From: Arthrobacter pascens
GTDB lineage: Bacteria; Actinomycetota; Actinomycetes; Actinomycetales; Micrococcaceae
DNA length: 64,000 nucleotides
Direction: 5' to 3'
Assembly (NCBI RefSeq): GCF_030815585.1
Contig: NZ_JAUSWY010000001.1
Location: 2,108,001-2,172,000 of the forward strand
Under the pieces are notes generated by a model. The model worked only from the letters and a program-made list of their open reading frames with translations. It did no database searches and was not told the origin of the DNA. Position 1 is the stretch's first letter. Every line of letters begins with the position of its first letter. A program made the position numbers and the translations under genes. Below, one piece after another: positions 41,850 to 51,296 of this stretch.

Positions 41850-42776
41850 ATGAAGACCATAAATAAAGTCCAGACTGCCGCTGCGGGGCTTGCCGTCCTG
41901 TTGGCCTTGAGCGCCTGTGGCGGCGCGGCTACGGGCACTGAACAGACGGACATCCCTAAGACGCAGAACACTCGAGACGTCTCTGAGGGTGTCCAGCCGG
42001 ATGCGGCAGCCGTTGCGCTGCTGCCCGAGTCGTTCAAGGCCAAGGGTGAACTGACGGTGGCGATGGATCTGAGCTCCCCGCCGATGACGTTCCTCGCTGA
42101 GGACAACACCACCCCCATTGGCGTGAACCCGGACCTCGCCCGCCTGGTGGCCACAAAGCTGGGGCTGAAGCTGAAGTTCGAGAACACGGCGTTCGACACG
42201 ATCATTCCCGGCATTGACGGCGGCCGCTACGACTTCACTGCCACCACGATGTCCGCCACGGAAGAGCGGCTAAAGGTCCTGGACATGATCAATTACCTTA
42301 AGGGCGGCTCGGCCGTGGCGGTCGCCAAGGGCAACCCGCTCAAGCTGACCAACGAGACCCTGTGCGGGAAGAACATTGGCGTGACCAAGGGCTCCACACA
42401 GCAACTGAAGCACCTGCCGAACGTCTCGAAGTGGACCTGTGAGGAAAAGGGCCAGCCGGCCATCAACGCCATCACGCTGCCCAACGTCCAGGAGGCCCTG
42501 ACGCAGCTGGATTCCAAGCGGATCGACGGGGTCTTCTACGACGCCAGCGCCCTGGCCTGGGCCAACGAGCAGCAGCCGGACCACTTCAACATCCTGGAGC
42601 CCAGGATGGATACCCGGACGAACACCAGCGTCGCCATGGGTCTGAAGAAGGGATCACCTTTGACACCGGCCCTGCAAAAAGCCATCCAATCCGTCCTGGA
42701 AACCCCGGAATACAAGGAATCCCTGGAGTACTGGGGCCTGGCAGAATCAACCATCACCGAAGCCACGATCCGCTAG
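41850..42776 (+). CDS. Amino-acid ABC transporter substrate-binding lipoprotein (copy B)
   Basis: 308 residues from the ATG at 41850 (GAAGGGAAGCACC before it); a TTG at 41835 is less likely. The lipoprotein signal is LAVLLALSAC and the domain is family 3. It is the near-identical inverted partner of 31377-32303. Differences cluster in residues 7-70 and at the very end, while residues 103-297 are identical, a pattern suggesting recent duplication or gene conversion. This copy is followed immediately by its permease and ATPase genes. Confidence 0.93.
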   Translation: MKTINKVQTAAAGLAVLLALSACGGAATGTEQTDIPKTQNTRDVSEGVQPDAAAVALLPESFKAKGELTVAMDLSSPPMTFLAEDNTTPIGVNPDLARLVATKLGLKLKFENTAFDTIIPGIDGGRYDFTATTMSATEERLKVLDMINYLKGGSAVAVAKGNPLKLTNETLCGKNIGVTKGSTQQLKHLPNVSKWTCEEKGQPAINAITLPNVQEALTQLDSKRIDGVFYDASALAWANEQQPDHFNILEPRMDTRTNTSVAMGLKKGSPLTPALQKAIQSVLETPEYKESLEYWGLAESTITEATIR

Positions 42777-42787
42777 GGGGTGCCACG

Positions 42788-43723
42788 ATGTTGCAAACGT
42801 TTCCCCAAGGAAGTGAAACCACAACGACAGGGAAGGACTCAGCGCTCAAGCCACGGCTCAAGCGGCGGAGCACCTTTGAGTATGTCGCCTGGGTGGTGTG
42901 CAGCCTGATCGGCTTGGGCATACTGGCCTCCGTGTCGACCAACCCCAACTTCAGGTGGGGCGTTGTCGTCCAGTATTTCACGCATGAATCCATCCTCCGT
43001 GGCCTGCTGCTGACGCTCTTCCTGACCTTTGCCAGCATGGCCCTGGGAACGCTGCTGGGGCTGGGTCTGGCGATCATGAGGGCCTCCAGCATCAAACCGA
43101 TCGCCGCCACGGCGGGTGTATACATCACCTTGTTCCGCGGGACCCCGGTGCTGGTGCAGCTGATCTTCTGGTTCAACATCTCCGCGTTGTACCCGGACCT
43201 GTTCATCGGGATCCCGTTCACGGACATCGGCACCGCCGTGGACATGAATGCGATCATGGGCCCGATCACAGCGGCCCTGGTCGGCCTGACGCTGAACGAG
43301 GCCGCCTACATGGCCGAGATCATTCGCGGCGGGTTCTCCTCAGTGGGCAAGGGCCAGCTCGAGGCCGCCGACTCCCTGGGGATGAGCGCCGGCATGAGGA
43401 TGCGCAAGGTCATCATCCCCCAGGCGATGCCTTCCATCATCCCCGCGACCGGTAACCAGGTCATCGGCATGTTCAAGGGAACCTCCCTGATCAGTGTGCT
43501 CGGTGTGGCGGAGCTGCTCCAAAGCGCGCAGCTCATTTATGCCCGGACCTACGAGACCATCCCGCTGCTGTTGGTTGCCAGCCTCTGGTACCTCGTGATG
43601 ACCCTGTTGCTGAGCTACCCGCAGTCCAAGCTCGAGCAGAAATACTCCCGTTCAACTTCCCGGCTTCCCCGGAAGGCGAAAAAAGTTGTGCTGACTGAAC
43701 CGGAAGAAGGTAACCTCCGATGA
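42788..43723 (+). CDS. Polar amino-acid ABC transporter permease
   Basis: 311 residues with five to six membrane helices and the HisM/GlnP-type EAA loop ([20 protein letters not shown]), which contacts the ATPase. A hydrophilic about 30-residue N-terminal extension precedes the first helix. It ends with a four-base ATGA overlap into the ATPase gene (43720-43723). Only one permease gene is present, so it probably forms a homodimer. Confidence 0.92.
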   Translation: MLQTFPQGSETTTTGKDSALKPRLKRRSTFEYVAWVVCSLIGLGILASVSTNPNFRWGVVVQYFTHESILRGLLLTLFLTFASMALGTLLGLGLAIMRASSIKPIAATAGVYITLFRGTPVLVQLIFWFNISALYPDLFIGIPFTDIGTAVDMNAIMGPITAALVGLTLNEAAYMAEIIRGGFSSVGKGQLEAADSLGMSAGMRMRKVIIPQAMPSIIPATGNQVIGMFKGTSLISVLGVAELLQSAQLIYARTYETIPLLLVASLWYLVMTLLLSYPQSKLEQKYSRSTSRLPRKAKKVVLTEPEEGNLR

Positions 43724-44487
43724 GCGCCGACGGCACCATTCTTGCCCAGAAAATCCGAAAGTCCTTCGGACCCAAAACAGTCCTCAAAGACATCAACCTG
43801 GAGATCGCCAGCGGAGAGATCTGCTGCATCATCGGCCCCAGCGGCTCCGGCAAATCCACCATCCTGCGCTGCATCAACGGCCTGGAAACCGTGGACTCAG
43901 GAGTCCTGAAAGTCAACGGCGAAGACTTCGGCTACTACGAAACCGACACCGCCTACCACGCCCTGCCACCCAAAAAACTCGCTGAGCAGCGCACCAGGGT
44001 GGGCATGGTGTTCCAGTCCTTCAACCTCTTCCCCAACATGACCGCCCAGGAAAACATCATGTCCGGACCCGTCCTGGTCAAAGGCCAGGACAAGAAACAG
44101 GCCGGCAAGCGGGCGCACGAACTGCTCGCCAGCGTCGGACTGGCCGGGTTCGGGGACTACTACCCCGCCCAGCTCTCCGGCGGGCAGCAGCAGCGCGTGG
44201 CGATCGCACGGTCCCTGGCCATGGATCCGGAGATCATGCTCTTCGATGAACCGACCTCAGCACTGGACCCCGAAAAAGTCGGCGAAGTCCTGGCGGTCAT
44301 GAAGCAGCTCGCCAAAAAGGGCATGACCATGGTCGTCGTCACCCACGAAATGGGCTTCGCCCGCGAAGTGGCCGACTCGCTGATCTTCATGGACGACGGC
44401 TACGTCGTTGAACGCGGAGATGCCCGCGAGGTTCTTTCCAACCCGCAGGAAGCCCGCACCCAGGCCTTCCTGGAACAGGTGCTCTAA
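43720..44487 (+). CDS. Polar amino-acid ABC transporter ATPase
   Basis: 255 residues, GlnQ/HisP type. Walker A is GPSGSGKST, the signature is [16 protein letters not shown], Walker B is [13 protein letters not shown] and the switch His is in [10 protein letters not shown]. The start overlaps the permease stop. It energises uptake of the substrate bound by copy A or B of the lipoprotein. It is followed two bases after the stop by the duplicated FAD oxidase gene. Confidence 0.95.
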   Translation: MSADGTILAQKIRKSFGPKTVLKDINLEIASGEICCIIGPSGSGKSTILRCINGLETVDSGVLKVNGEDFGYYETDTAYHALPPKKLAEQRTRVGMVFQSFNLFPNMTAQENIMSGPVLVKGQDKKQAGKRAHELLASVGLAGFGDYYPAQLSGGQQQRVAIARSLAMDPEIMLFDEPTSALDPEKVGEVLAVMKQLAKKGMTMVVVTHEMGFAREVADSLIFMDDGYVVERGDAREVLSNPQEARTQAFLEQVL

Positions 44488-44489
44488 CC

Positions 44490-45647
44490 ATGGACGGAAA
44501 GCTCGCCGTCATCGGCCTGGGCAGCATCGGATCCATGGCCCTCTGGCAGGCCTCCCGCCTGTCCGATTCCGTCACCGGCTTCGAGGCCCAGGCACCCGCC
44601 CATGCCCGCAGTGCCGTGGGCGGGGACACCCGGCTCTTCCGCATGCTCTACCGCGGAGTGCCTGACTTCTACCCCATCCTGGAGCGTTCACGGGATCTCT
44701 GGGCCGAGCTCGAAGCCGAAACCGGCCAGAACATCCTGACCCGCTGCGGCGGACTCTCCATCGGCACCAAAGATGGGCCCTACATCCCCCCGCTCCTGGA
44801 AACCACCAGGACCAACGGCGCCGAACACGAAATCCTCAGCCGCGAGGAGATGGCCCAACGCTACCCGCAGCACAACCTCCGCCCGGACGACGTCGCCGTC
44901 TACGACCCCCACGGCGGCGCCCTGCGCACCGACCGTGCGGTCACGGCGGCGGTTGCAGCCGCCCAGTCGAACGGCGCAACGATCCACACCAACACACCGA
45001 TCGACAGCATCACCGAAACCGGCGATGGCGTGGTCATCACCTCCGGCGGGAAGTCCTGGACCTTCGAGAACGTCATCGTCTCCTCAGGCGGCTGGTCCCA
45101 GCGCCTGATGCCCGACTACCTCAAGGCAGCAACCCAAACCAAACGGCTCTTCCTGACCTGGTTCGTCGCCAAAAACGCATCAGAGTTCATACCCGAGAAG
45201 TTCCCCGTCTTCAGCCGGGTCCACGACGGCCGCTCCATGTATGGGGCGCCCGCGGTGGATGGGGTCACCGTCAAGGCAACCCTGGACGGCCGCGGCAGAC
45301 CAACACCGGACCCGGGCGCCGTGCCCAGGGAACTCTCAACAGCTGAAATCGCCGAGACCACCGAAACCGTCACCGATTTCCTCCCCGGCCTCATCCCCAA
45401 CATCGTCCGCTCTGACACCTTCCCTGATCTGTACACCAAGGACGGCAACCCCATCCTTGGCCCGTTCAGCGAAGGCAGCAGGATCTACTGCGCAACCGGC
45501 TTCTCCGGCGGCGGCTTCAAAAATGCCACGGGATTCGGCGAAATCGCCGCGAACGAAGTCCTCGGCAAGCGCACCTTCGACGGCTTGGACTTCATCCGGC
45601 CGCTTCGGTTCAAGACAAATTCCCTTCCCCAACCACTGAAAGCGTGA
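44490..45647 (+). CDS. FAD-dependent amine/amino-acid oxidase, SoxA-like (copy B)
   Basis: 385 residues, inverted near-duplicate of 34979-36127. Internal substitutions number about 21 and include T-to-C in LTRCGGL and V-to-C in IYCATGFSG. The last about ten residues differ completely (KTNSLPQPLKA against SSRQPTS). FAD motif and C-terminal flavin contacts are intact and, as in copy A, the covalent-flavin Cys of sarcosine oxidase is absent. The two copies may be isozymes or may simply reflect dosage. It lies between the ATPase and aldehyde dehydrogenase genes. Confidence 0.92.
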   Translation: MDGKLAVIGLGSIGSMALWQASRLSDSVTGFEAQAPAHARSAVGGDTRLFRMLYRGVPDFYPILERSRDLWAELEAETGQNILTRCGGLSIGTKDGPYIPPLLETTRTNGAEHEILSREEMAQRYPQHNLRPDDVAVYDPHGGALRTDRAVTAAVAAAQSNGATIHTNTPIDSITETGDGVVITSGGKSWTFENVIVSSGGWSQRLMPDYLKAATQTKRLFLTWFVAKNASEFIPEKFPVFSRVHDGRSMYGAPAVDGVTVKATLDGRGRPTPDPGAVPRELSTAEIAETTETVTDFLPGLIPNIVRSDTFPDLYTKDGNPILGPFSEGSRIYCATGFSGGGFKNATGFGEIAANEVLGKRTFDGLDFIRPLRFKTNSLPQPLKA

Positions 45648-45648
45648 T

Positions 45649-47103
45649 ATGAGCACTTCATTTGACCCCACCTCTCTTCACACCGAGCTGTTCATCGACG
45701 GCGCATGGCAACAGGCAACCAGTTCTGCCGCCTTCCCGGTGGAGAACCCGGCCACGAACGAAATCATTGCTCACGTTGCCGACGGCGGTCCCGCAGATGC
45801 TGCCCTGGCCATCGAGGCAGCCGGCCGTGCGCAGACGGAGTGGAGCAAATCCACTCCCCGCGAACGGGCGGACATTCTTCGCCGCGCCTTTGAACTGGTG
45901 ATCGCCAACACCGACAGGCTCGCCGCAATCATGACCGCGGAGATGGGCAAGCCCCTTGCAGAAGCAAGGGGCGAGGTGGCCTACGGCGCTGACATGCTTC
46001 GCTGGTTCTCCGAGGAAGCTGTCCGCATCGGAGGTGACTGCGCCACCTCCGTGGACGGTAACACCCGGATCATGATCACCAAGGAACCGATCGGTCCATG
46101 CGTGTTGGTGACCCCGTGGAACTTCCCACTCGCCATGGGCGCCCGCAAGATCGCGCCGGCAGTCGCTGCCGGATGCACCATGGTCTTCAAGCCGGCGGCT
46201 TTGACCCCACTGACGTCGCTCGCCCTTGTAGAGATTTTCCGGGAGGCCGGCCTTCCCGACGGCGTCTTGAACGTCGTCACCACCTCCAAGGCCTCCAGTG
46301 TTGTAGATCCCTGGATGAGCAAAGGCATCGCACGCAAGGTCAGCTTTACCGGCTCCACCGAGGTGGGCAAGACATTGCTGCGCCAGGCAGCCGACAACGT
46401 GATGCGCTCCTCCATGGAGCTTGGCGGAAACGCCCCATTCATCGTGCTCGCTGACGCCAACATCGAAAAGGCCGTCGAAGGCGCCCTGAAAGCCAAGATG
46501 CGCAATATGGGCGAAGCCTGCACGGCCGCTAACCGTTTCTTCGTCCACCGCTCCGTCGTCGAGGAATTCAGCGAGAAGTTCGCTAAGACGATTTCCGAAC
46601 TGCAGGTAGGCAACGGCGTACTGGCGGGCACCGACGTCGGGCCTCTCATCGACCGGAAGGGCCTCGAAAAGGTCGAAAGCCTGGTTGCCGATGCTGTGTC
46701 AAAGGGCGCACGTGTACTGACGGGCGGAAGCCGTCCGGAAGGTCCCGGCTACTTCTACTCCCCCACCGTCCTGGTTGATGTGGCGTTGGATTCCGAACTG
46801 ATGAGCACGGAAATCTTCGGTCCGGTAGCGGCGATCACGCCGTTCGATAGCGAGGATGAAGTGCTTCGCCTGGCCAACGATACCGAGTGGGGCCTGGTGG
46901 GGTACCTGTTCACCGAAAGCCTGGACAAAGGCATGCAGTTCTCCGCGGAACTGGAGGTCGGAATGGTCGGTCTCAACACCGGGCTGGTTTCCAACCCGGC
47001 GGCACCCTTTGGCGGCGTCAAGCAGTCCGGCCTGGGACGCGAAGGCGGGAAAGTAGGCATCGAAGAATTCCTGGAGTACAAGTACACCGCGCTGGCTGTC
47101 TAA
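45649..47103 (+). CDS. Aldehyde dehydrogenase, succinate-semialdehyde type
   Basis: 484 residues, GabD-like. Catalytic Glu is in MELGGNAPFIV, nucleophilic Cys in GEACTAANRF, the cofactor region is TPWNFPLAMGARKIAPAV, and FGGVKQSGLGREGG lies near the C-terminus. It oxidises an aldehyde, such as a semialdehyde released by an amine oxidase or transaminase, to the acid with NAD(P)+. The start follows the FAD oxidase stop by one base. Its N-terminal MSTSFDPTSLHT is echoed in the kinase of the leftward arm. Confidence 0.92.
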   Translation: MSTSFDPTSLHTELFIDGAWQQATSSAAFPVENPATNEIIAHVADGGPADAALAIEAAGRAQTEWSKSTPRERADILRRAFELVIANTDRLAAIMTAEMGKPLAEARGEVAYGADMLRWFSEEAVRIGGDCATSVDGNTRIMITKEPIGPCVLVTPWNFPLAMGARKIAPAVAAGCTMVFKPAALTPLTSLALVEIFREAGLPDGVLNVVTTSKASSVVDPWMSKGIARKVSFTGSTEVGKTLLRQAADNVMRSSMELGGNAPFIVLADANIEKAVEGALKAKMRNMGEACTAANRFFVHRSVVEEFSEKFAKTISELQVGNGVLAGTDVGPLIDRKGLEKVESLVADAVSKGARVLTGGSRPEGPGYFYSPTVLVDVALDSELMSTEIFGPVAAITPFDSEDEVLRLANDTEWGLVGYLFTESLDKGMQFSAELEVGMVGLNTGLVSNPAAPFGGVKQSGLGREGGKVGIEEFLEYKYTALAV

Positions 47104-47106
47104 CGA

Positions 47107-47772
47107 ATGGAAGGAAGGCCTACATCCCAGCTGATCGCTGATCACCTGCGCGAACAGATCGTCCTTGGGCATATCCGCCCCGGACAACAGATCAAAGAGT
47201 CCCGCCTGGCGAGCCAGCTCAACAGGTCCAGAGGTCCCCTGCGGGAGGCACTACAACGCTTGTGCCAGGAAGGTATCCTCATCAGCCGGCGCAACCGGGG
47301 AGTCTTCGTCACGGAGATTACGACGCATGACCTTAAAGAGATCTACGAGGTTCGTGAATCCCTAGAATCCGCTGCCGCCAGCAGGTTGTTGGCGGGAAGC
47401 CCGAAGCAGATCCAAGACACCTGCGAAGTGCTGAAGGAAATAGTGGCTGACCTGGAGGAGCAAGTGACGGCTTCCAAGTGGCAGACCATTGCACGGCTCG
47501 ACATGCAGTTCCATTCATCCCTCGTTGCTGGCATGGGAAATTCTCGATTTATCCGTATATACGAGACACTCGCGGCTGAATCAAGAATGTGCATCCTCAA
47601 CCTGGAAGTCTCCTACCCCAGGGTGGACGATCTGGTGAAGGAACACCAAAACATCCTTGATCTATTGGAGGCGGGCGACAGGAATGGACTCCTTAAGTCC
47701 ATTAAGCGGCACATGCAAAAAGCCGTTGAGGACCTCACCGCAACCGAGCAGGACAAGCGAATCATTGCCTGA
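47107..47772 (+). CDS. GntR-family (FadR/FCD) regulator, end of rightward operon
   Basis: 221 residues: winged helix in residues about 5-70 (IRPGQQIKESRLASQLNRSRGPLREALQRLCQEG) and FCD ligand domain with metal-site His residues (FHSSL, HQNIL, KRHMQKA). It starts four bases after the aldehyde dehydrogenase stop, so it is cotranscribed with the pathway. With the GntR gene at 47979 it is a candidate to bind the TCGTCGA-CAA-TCGACGA elements. Confidence 0.88.
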   Translation: MEGRPTSQLIADHLREQIVLGHIRPGQQIKESRLASQLNRSRGPLREALQRLCQEGILISRRNRGVFVTEITTHDLKEIYEVRESLESAAASRLLAGSPKQIQDTCEVLKEIVADLEEQVTASKWQTIARLDMQFHSSLVAGMGNSRFIRIYETLAAESRMCILNLEVSYPRVDDLVKEHQNILDLLEAGDRNGLLKSIKRHMQKAVEDLTATEQDKRIIA

Positions 47773-47792
47773 AGCGCACCCCTGACTGCATC

Positions 47793-47837
47793 TCCAACCA
47801 CCGTCACCCGGCCCCCTCTTGGCTGACGGTGGTTGGA
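47793..47837 (+). terminator. Terminator hairpin of rightward amino-acid operon
   Basis: TCCAACCACCGTCA (47793-47806) and TGACGGTGGTTGGA (47824-47837), perfect 14-bp stem with a 17-base loop, 20 bases after the GntR stop. Confidence 0.65.
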
Positions 47838-47887
47838 ATCACACATAGTGATGGTTCCCAACGGAGACCTGGCGCAGGTATGACTTT

Positions 47888-47930
47888 TTGACAACAGGTG
47901 ACCGCCGTAGTATCGTCGACAATCGACAAC
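47888..47930 (+). promoter_or_regulatory. Promoter and GntR-type operator before second GntR gene
   Basis: Consensus TTGACA (47888-47893), 17-base spacer and TATCGT (47911-47916). The -10 overlaps the 17-bp element TCGTCGA-CAA-TCGACAA (47913-47929), identical to the site at 37081. A further half-site TGTCGACAAC lies at 47960-47969. This predicts autoregulation. Confidence 0.72.
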
Positions 47931-47978
47931 TAATCCGAGATCGTCCACACACTGTCTCTGTCGACAACTGGAGGAGTC

Positions 47979-48638
47979 ATGGCCATTGAAGCCACACAGT
48001 TCAAGTGGCAAGAACGGCGGACGACCACTCCGGACGGCGTCTACCGCGTGCTGCGCACCGCCATCCTTGACGGAACCGTGCCTCCAGGGGGACAGCTGCG
48101 CGAGACGCACATTGCTGCCGATCTCGGGATCAGCCGGTCCCCGCTGCGTGAGGCCCTGACCAAGCTGGAGGAAGAGGGTCTGGTCGTCAAGATCCCCTTC
48201 CGCGGATCGTTCGTTGTGGAAGTAAATGCTCGCGACGTCGCCGAGATCGCATCAATCCGTTTACTCGTCGAGCCCTACGCTGCCGAGCTCTCGGCCCCAA
48301 CACTGCGCGGTCCTGAACGGCTGCGGTTGAAGCAAACCATCGAGGAACTTTATCGGGCCACGGACACCCACGATATACCGGCCAGCATTGACGCTCACCT
48401 CCGCTTCCACAGGCTCTTCTATGAGTTTTCGGGGAACTCCGCGCTGCAGGCTCTTTGGAACGGTTGGGAGAACAAGCTGCGTCTCTACTTCGCTGTTGAC
48501 CATCCCACTTACAGCGACCTCCATGAAATCGCCGTTGAGCATGACAAATTGGCTGCGATTGCTTTGGAGGGTGACTTCGACGGCTTCCGCCAGGAGATGG
48601 CCAGTCAGTTCAAAAATGCGCTGCGGGCCCAGCAGTAA
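47979..48638 (+). CDS. GntR-family (FadR/FCD) regulator with operator-linked promoter
   Basis: 219 residues, winged helix in about 15-80 (LRETHIAADLGISRSPLREALTKLEEEGL) followed by an FCD domain (Asp/His ligands around DAHLRFHRLFYEFSG and VEHDKLAAIALEG). TGGAGGAG precedes the ATG. It is monocistronic. Its promoter carries the same palindrome as the divergent HAD promoters, making it the stronger candidate for the cluster's regulator. Confidence 0.88.
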   Translation: MAIEATQFKWQERRTTTPDGVYRVLRTAILDGTVPPGGQLRETHIAADLGISRSPLREALTKLEEEGLVVKIPFRGSFVVEVNARDVAEIASIRLLVEPYAAELSAPTLRGPERLRLKQTIEELYRATDTHDIPASIDAHLRFHRLFYEFSGNSALQALWNGWENKLRLYFAVDHPTYSDLHEIAVEHDKLAAIALEGDFDGFRQEMASQFKNALRAQQ

Positions 48639-48748
48639 ACCAGGCGGATGCAGGCCCGGTGAGCATAAGGCCAAGCGGGGTTTGCCTGGCCTGCCGAGAC
48701 CCAGAGCTCGCAATGGCTGTTGCATTATCGAGACACCGTGGTCGTCCA

Positions 48749-49015
48749 AGCATGGACCGGCTCGCCCGCAACCTCGATGACCGGCGTGCCCACGTCCAGA
48801 GCCTCACCCGCAAAGGCGTGCAGGTGGAGTTCGTTAAGGAGAGCCTGGCCTTCACCGGGGAGGACTCCCCCATGGCCAACCTCATGCTCTCCGTGATGGG
48901 GGCCTTCGCCGAATTCGAACGCTCCTTCATCAGGGAACGCCGATGGGAAGGCATCGCCTTGGCCAAGCAACGCGGGGCCTACAGAGGACGGAAAAAGACC
49001 CTCACACCCGACCGG
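48749..49015 (+). pseudogene. Serine recombinase (Tn3-type resolvase) remnant
   Basis: An internal segment typical of resolvases and invertases: SMDRLARNLDD, GVQVEFVKESLAFTGEDSPM, LMLSVMGAFAEFERSFIRER, and AKQRGAYRGRKK leading to the linker. The N-terminal part with the catalytic Ser and the C-terminal DNA-binding helix-turn-helix are both missing, and the frame runs on into unrelated sequence. It marks a former transposon or integrated element at the boundary between the amino-acid cluster and the tricarboxylate genes. Confidence 0.8.
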
Positions 49016-49070
49016 CCGCCGGGCTGGCCCAGCGGCCCGGCGACGGTTCCCTTCGTTTCAGATGCTGGGC

Positions 49071-50285
49071 CTAGGATCTGGGCCTTCTTGGCCATCTTAT
49101 GGACGCGGCGCAGAGAACTGCTGACGACATCCATAAGGCTCCCCCCGGTCCGGCTGGCGCTGCCAGCAACCCGGCCCCGATCGGCAGCGCAACCTGTCCG
49201 AGGCGGTTGCCTAGCAGCCTCAGCGCCAGCGCGGCGCCTCGCGCGTTCGGAGGGACCGCCTGAGTGATGAGTGTCATCGTGATCGGTTGTCCAAGTCCGA
49301 GGAAGAAGCCCGTGACGGCGAGGAGGATTCCAGCGAGCAAGGGATTCCCGAACAGCCACGGCAGGATGGCCAAAGTGGTACCTGCCCCCGCGAGGCTGGC
49401 GGTGATTAGTCCGGTTCTGCTCCATCGGGACAGCATTACGGGCAGGAGCAGTCGGGACGTGATCGAGGCGGCCGCCCGGATGGCCAGAAGGACGCCGATT
49501 CCGATGGGGGCAATTCCGTTTTCCTCTCCCAGTAAGGGGAGGAACGCAACGATAATGTCGGTCGTGGCCAGCAATGCGAGGCTGGCCAGCATATTGGTCT
49601 TCACGGTGGGGATACCCAGAAGGTGGGCCACAGACTTCGATGTGGGAGCCTTCGCTGGAGCTGGCTCTGAGGTTTCCCGGGCACTTGCGTGTTCCTTCGT
49701 CGATGCCCCGAGAGCGACCGGAATAGCCAGCACCGATATTGCCCCCGCGAGAATCAATGCTGCGTTCGCGTCCATGAGCCGGGCTTCGGCGGGCGCGTTT
49801 CCTGCAGATCCCATGGCCAGACCCGCAACAAGGGGACCCACGAGCTGGCCCAGGGAAAACGCCGCGGTGAACCAGCCGAAGGCTGCGTCCATGCGGCTGA
49901 GCGGGACGAATCGGGCGATGGCGGACTGCCCGGCAATGGTGAAGCACAGGTGTCCAATACCCAGTACTGCGCTGGACACAGCAACGAGCAGAAGGGATGG
50001 GGCGGCCGAGAGCAGGAACGGACCGGCTGCAAGCAAGAGCGTCCCTGCCACGGTGATGCCCTTCATCGAGGTTCGGCGGTCTGACATTCGCCCGAGCCAG
50101 AGGGCGAATGCCACAGGAAGGAGGGCGAAAGAGGCAGAGATCAGGCCGACTGCAACCGAGTCACCGCCGAGGGCCAGCACCTTATAGGAGATGAGTGGCC
50201 GCGCCAGGTTAAGTGCGATCTGACAAAGCACCGCGGATGCGATCAGCATCCATAACCACCGTGTGGGATTCCTCTCGCTCACCAC
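49071..50285 (-). CDS. MFS transporter
   Basis: 404 residues, about twelve helices, with the loop-2 signature LWLGRMSDRRTSMKG. A GTG start at 50285 follows AAAGGGGAC. A hydrophilic central loop (STKEHASARETSEPAPAKAPT) separates the two six-helix halves. It is encoded downstream of the LysR gene on the same strand. The substrate is unknown; an organic-acid or drug-efflux role are equally possible. Confidence 0.8.
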   Translation of the reverse strand: MVSERNPTRWLWMLIASAVLCQIALNLARPLISYKVLALGGDSVAVGLISASFALLPVAFALWLGRMSDRRTSMKGITVAGTLLLAAGPFLLSAAPSLLLVAVSSAVLGIGHLCFTIAGQSAIARFVPLSRMDAAFGWFTAAFSLGQLVGPLVAGLAMGSAGNAPAEARLMDANAALILAGAISVLAIPVALGASTKEHASARETSEPAPAKAPTSKSVAHLLGIPTVKTNMLASLALLATTDIIVAFLPLLGEENGIAPIGIGVLLAIRAAASITSRLLLPVMLSRWSRTGLITASLAGAGTTLAILPWLFGNPLLAGILLAVTGFFLGLGQPITMTLITQAVPPNARGAALALRLLGNRLGQVALPIGAGLLAAPAGPGGALWMSSAVLCAASIRWPRRPRS

Positions 50286-50381
50286 GTCCCCTTTGGTTCT
50301 GCCAGGTCAGTAGATGCCAGGCGAGGCGATTCGGATGAGGGGTGAATCACTGCCGGTACGGGGCTTCTCGAATGCATTCCT

Positions 50382-51296
50382 TTACCGGAAATCCGCGGCC
50401 GTGTCTTTAGCGACGTCCAGGAGCGTTGCCTGGAAGGCCATCTCCGCGGCGGCGCGAACCCTGTCATGGCGGTGCGCCAGAAGCACCCTTCGGGACGGGG
50501 CGCTGGCGCCGAGCGAAACGATGCTGACGCCGGGGTGCTTGTTCACGACGGCGGTTCGAGGTGCCAGTGCAATGCCCAGACCTACGCTGACCATGGCCTG
50601 GGCTTCCTGGTAGTCGTTGGCGTGGAATGCGATCCGGGGCGCGAATCCTGCGGCGCTGGCGCTCCTGTGCAGTACTTCGACCACGGGGTGTGCCTCTTCG
50701 CGAACAATCCACTCCTCAGCGGCCAGGTCTGCTATGTCCACCTGCTTGCGGCGTGCGAGACGGTGGTCCTTGCCGACAATGAGTGCCGTGGCGTCTTCAA
50801 AGACGGTGGTCAGGGCGAAGTCTTCGGGATTGATCCGGTTCCATTCGTAATCCCAGAGGAGTGACATTCCAACCTGGCCGTTTTCCAGCATTTCAACCAG
50901 GTCCTCAAAACGGCTGCTGCGGACGTGCAGCTCGATCGCCGGGTATTCCTTCTTAAACCTGCTGATGACCACGGGGAGGAACGAGCCGCCCAAAGTGGGG
51001 AAAGTTCCCATCGTGAGGCTGCCTCGATTAAGCCCGGCGATTTCTGCCAGGTCCGCTTCTGCCGCGGCCATTTGCCGCAGGATGCGGCGTGTGTGTGATG
51101 CGAGGACATGCCCTGCATCGGTGGGTACCATTCCGCGGGTCTGTCGCTGCAGAAGCGGCTGGCCGATTTCAGCTTCGAGCCGTCGGAGCTGCTGGGAAAC
51201 CCCCGATGGGGAGTACACGTGCTTTTCCGCGGCAGCAGTAATGGATCCAAGCTCCACCACATCCAACAACAATTCGAGCCTTCGAACATTAAGCAC
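50382..51296 (-). CDS. LysR-family transcriptional regulator
   Basis: 304 residues: N-terminal helix-turn-helix (LELLLDVVELGSITAAAEKHVYSPSGVSQQLRRLEAEIGQ) and a periplasmic-binding-like effector domain. It is divergent from the PrpF-like gene and tripartite transporter, the standard geometry for LysR control of the neighbouring operon. The effector is probably a di- or tricarboxylate. Confidence 0.9.
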   Translation of the reverse strand: MLNVRRLELLLDVVELGSITAAAEKHVYSPSGVSQQLRRLEAEIGQPLLQRQTRGMVPTDAGHVLASHTRRILRQMAAAEADLAEIAGLNRGSLTMGTFPTLGGSFLPVVISRFKKEYPAIELHVRSSRFEDLVEMLENGQVGMSLLWDYEWNRINPEDFALTTVFEDATALIVGKDHRLARRKQVDIADLAAEEWIVREEAHPVVEVLHRSASAAGFAPRIAFHANDYQEAQAMVSVGLGIALAPRTAVVNKHPGVSIVSLGASAPSRRVLLAHRHDRVRAAAEMAFQATLLDVAKDTAADFR

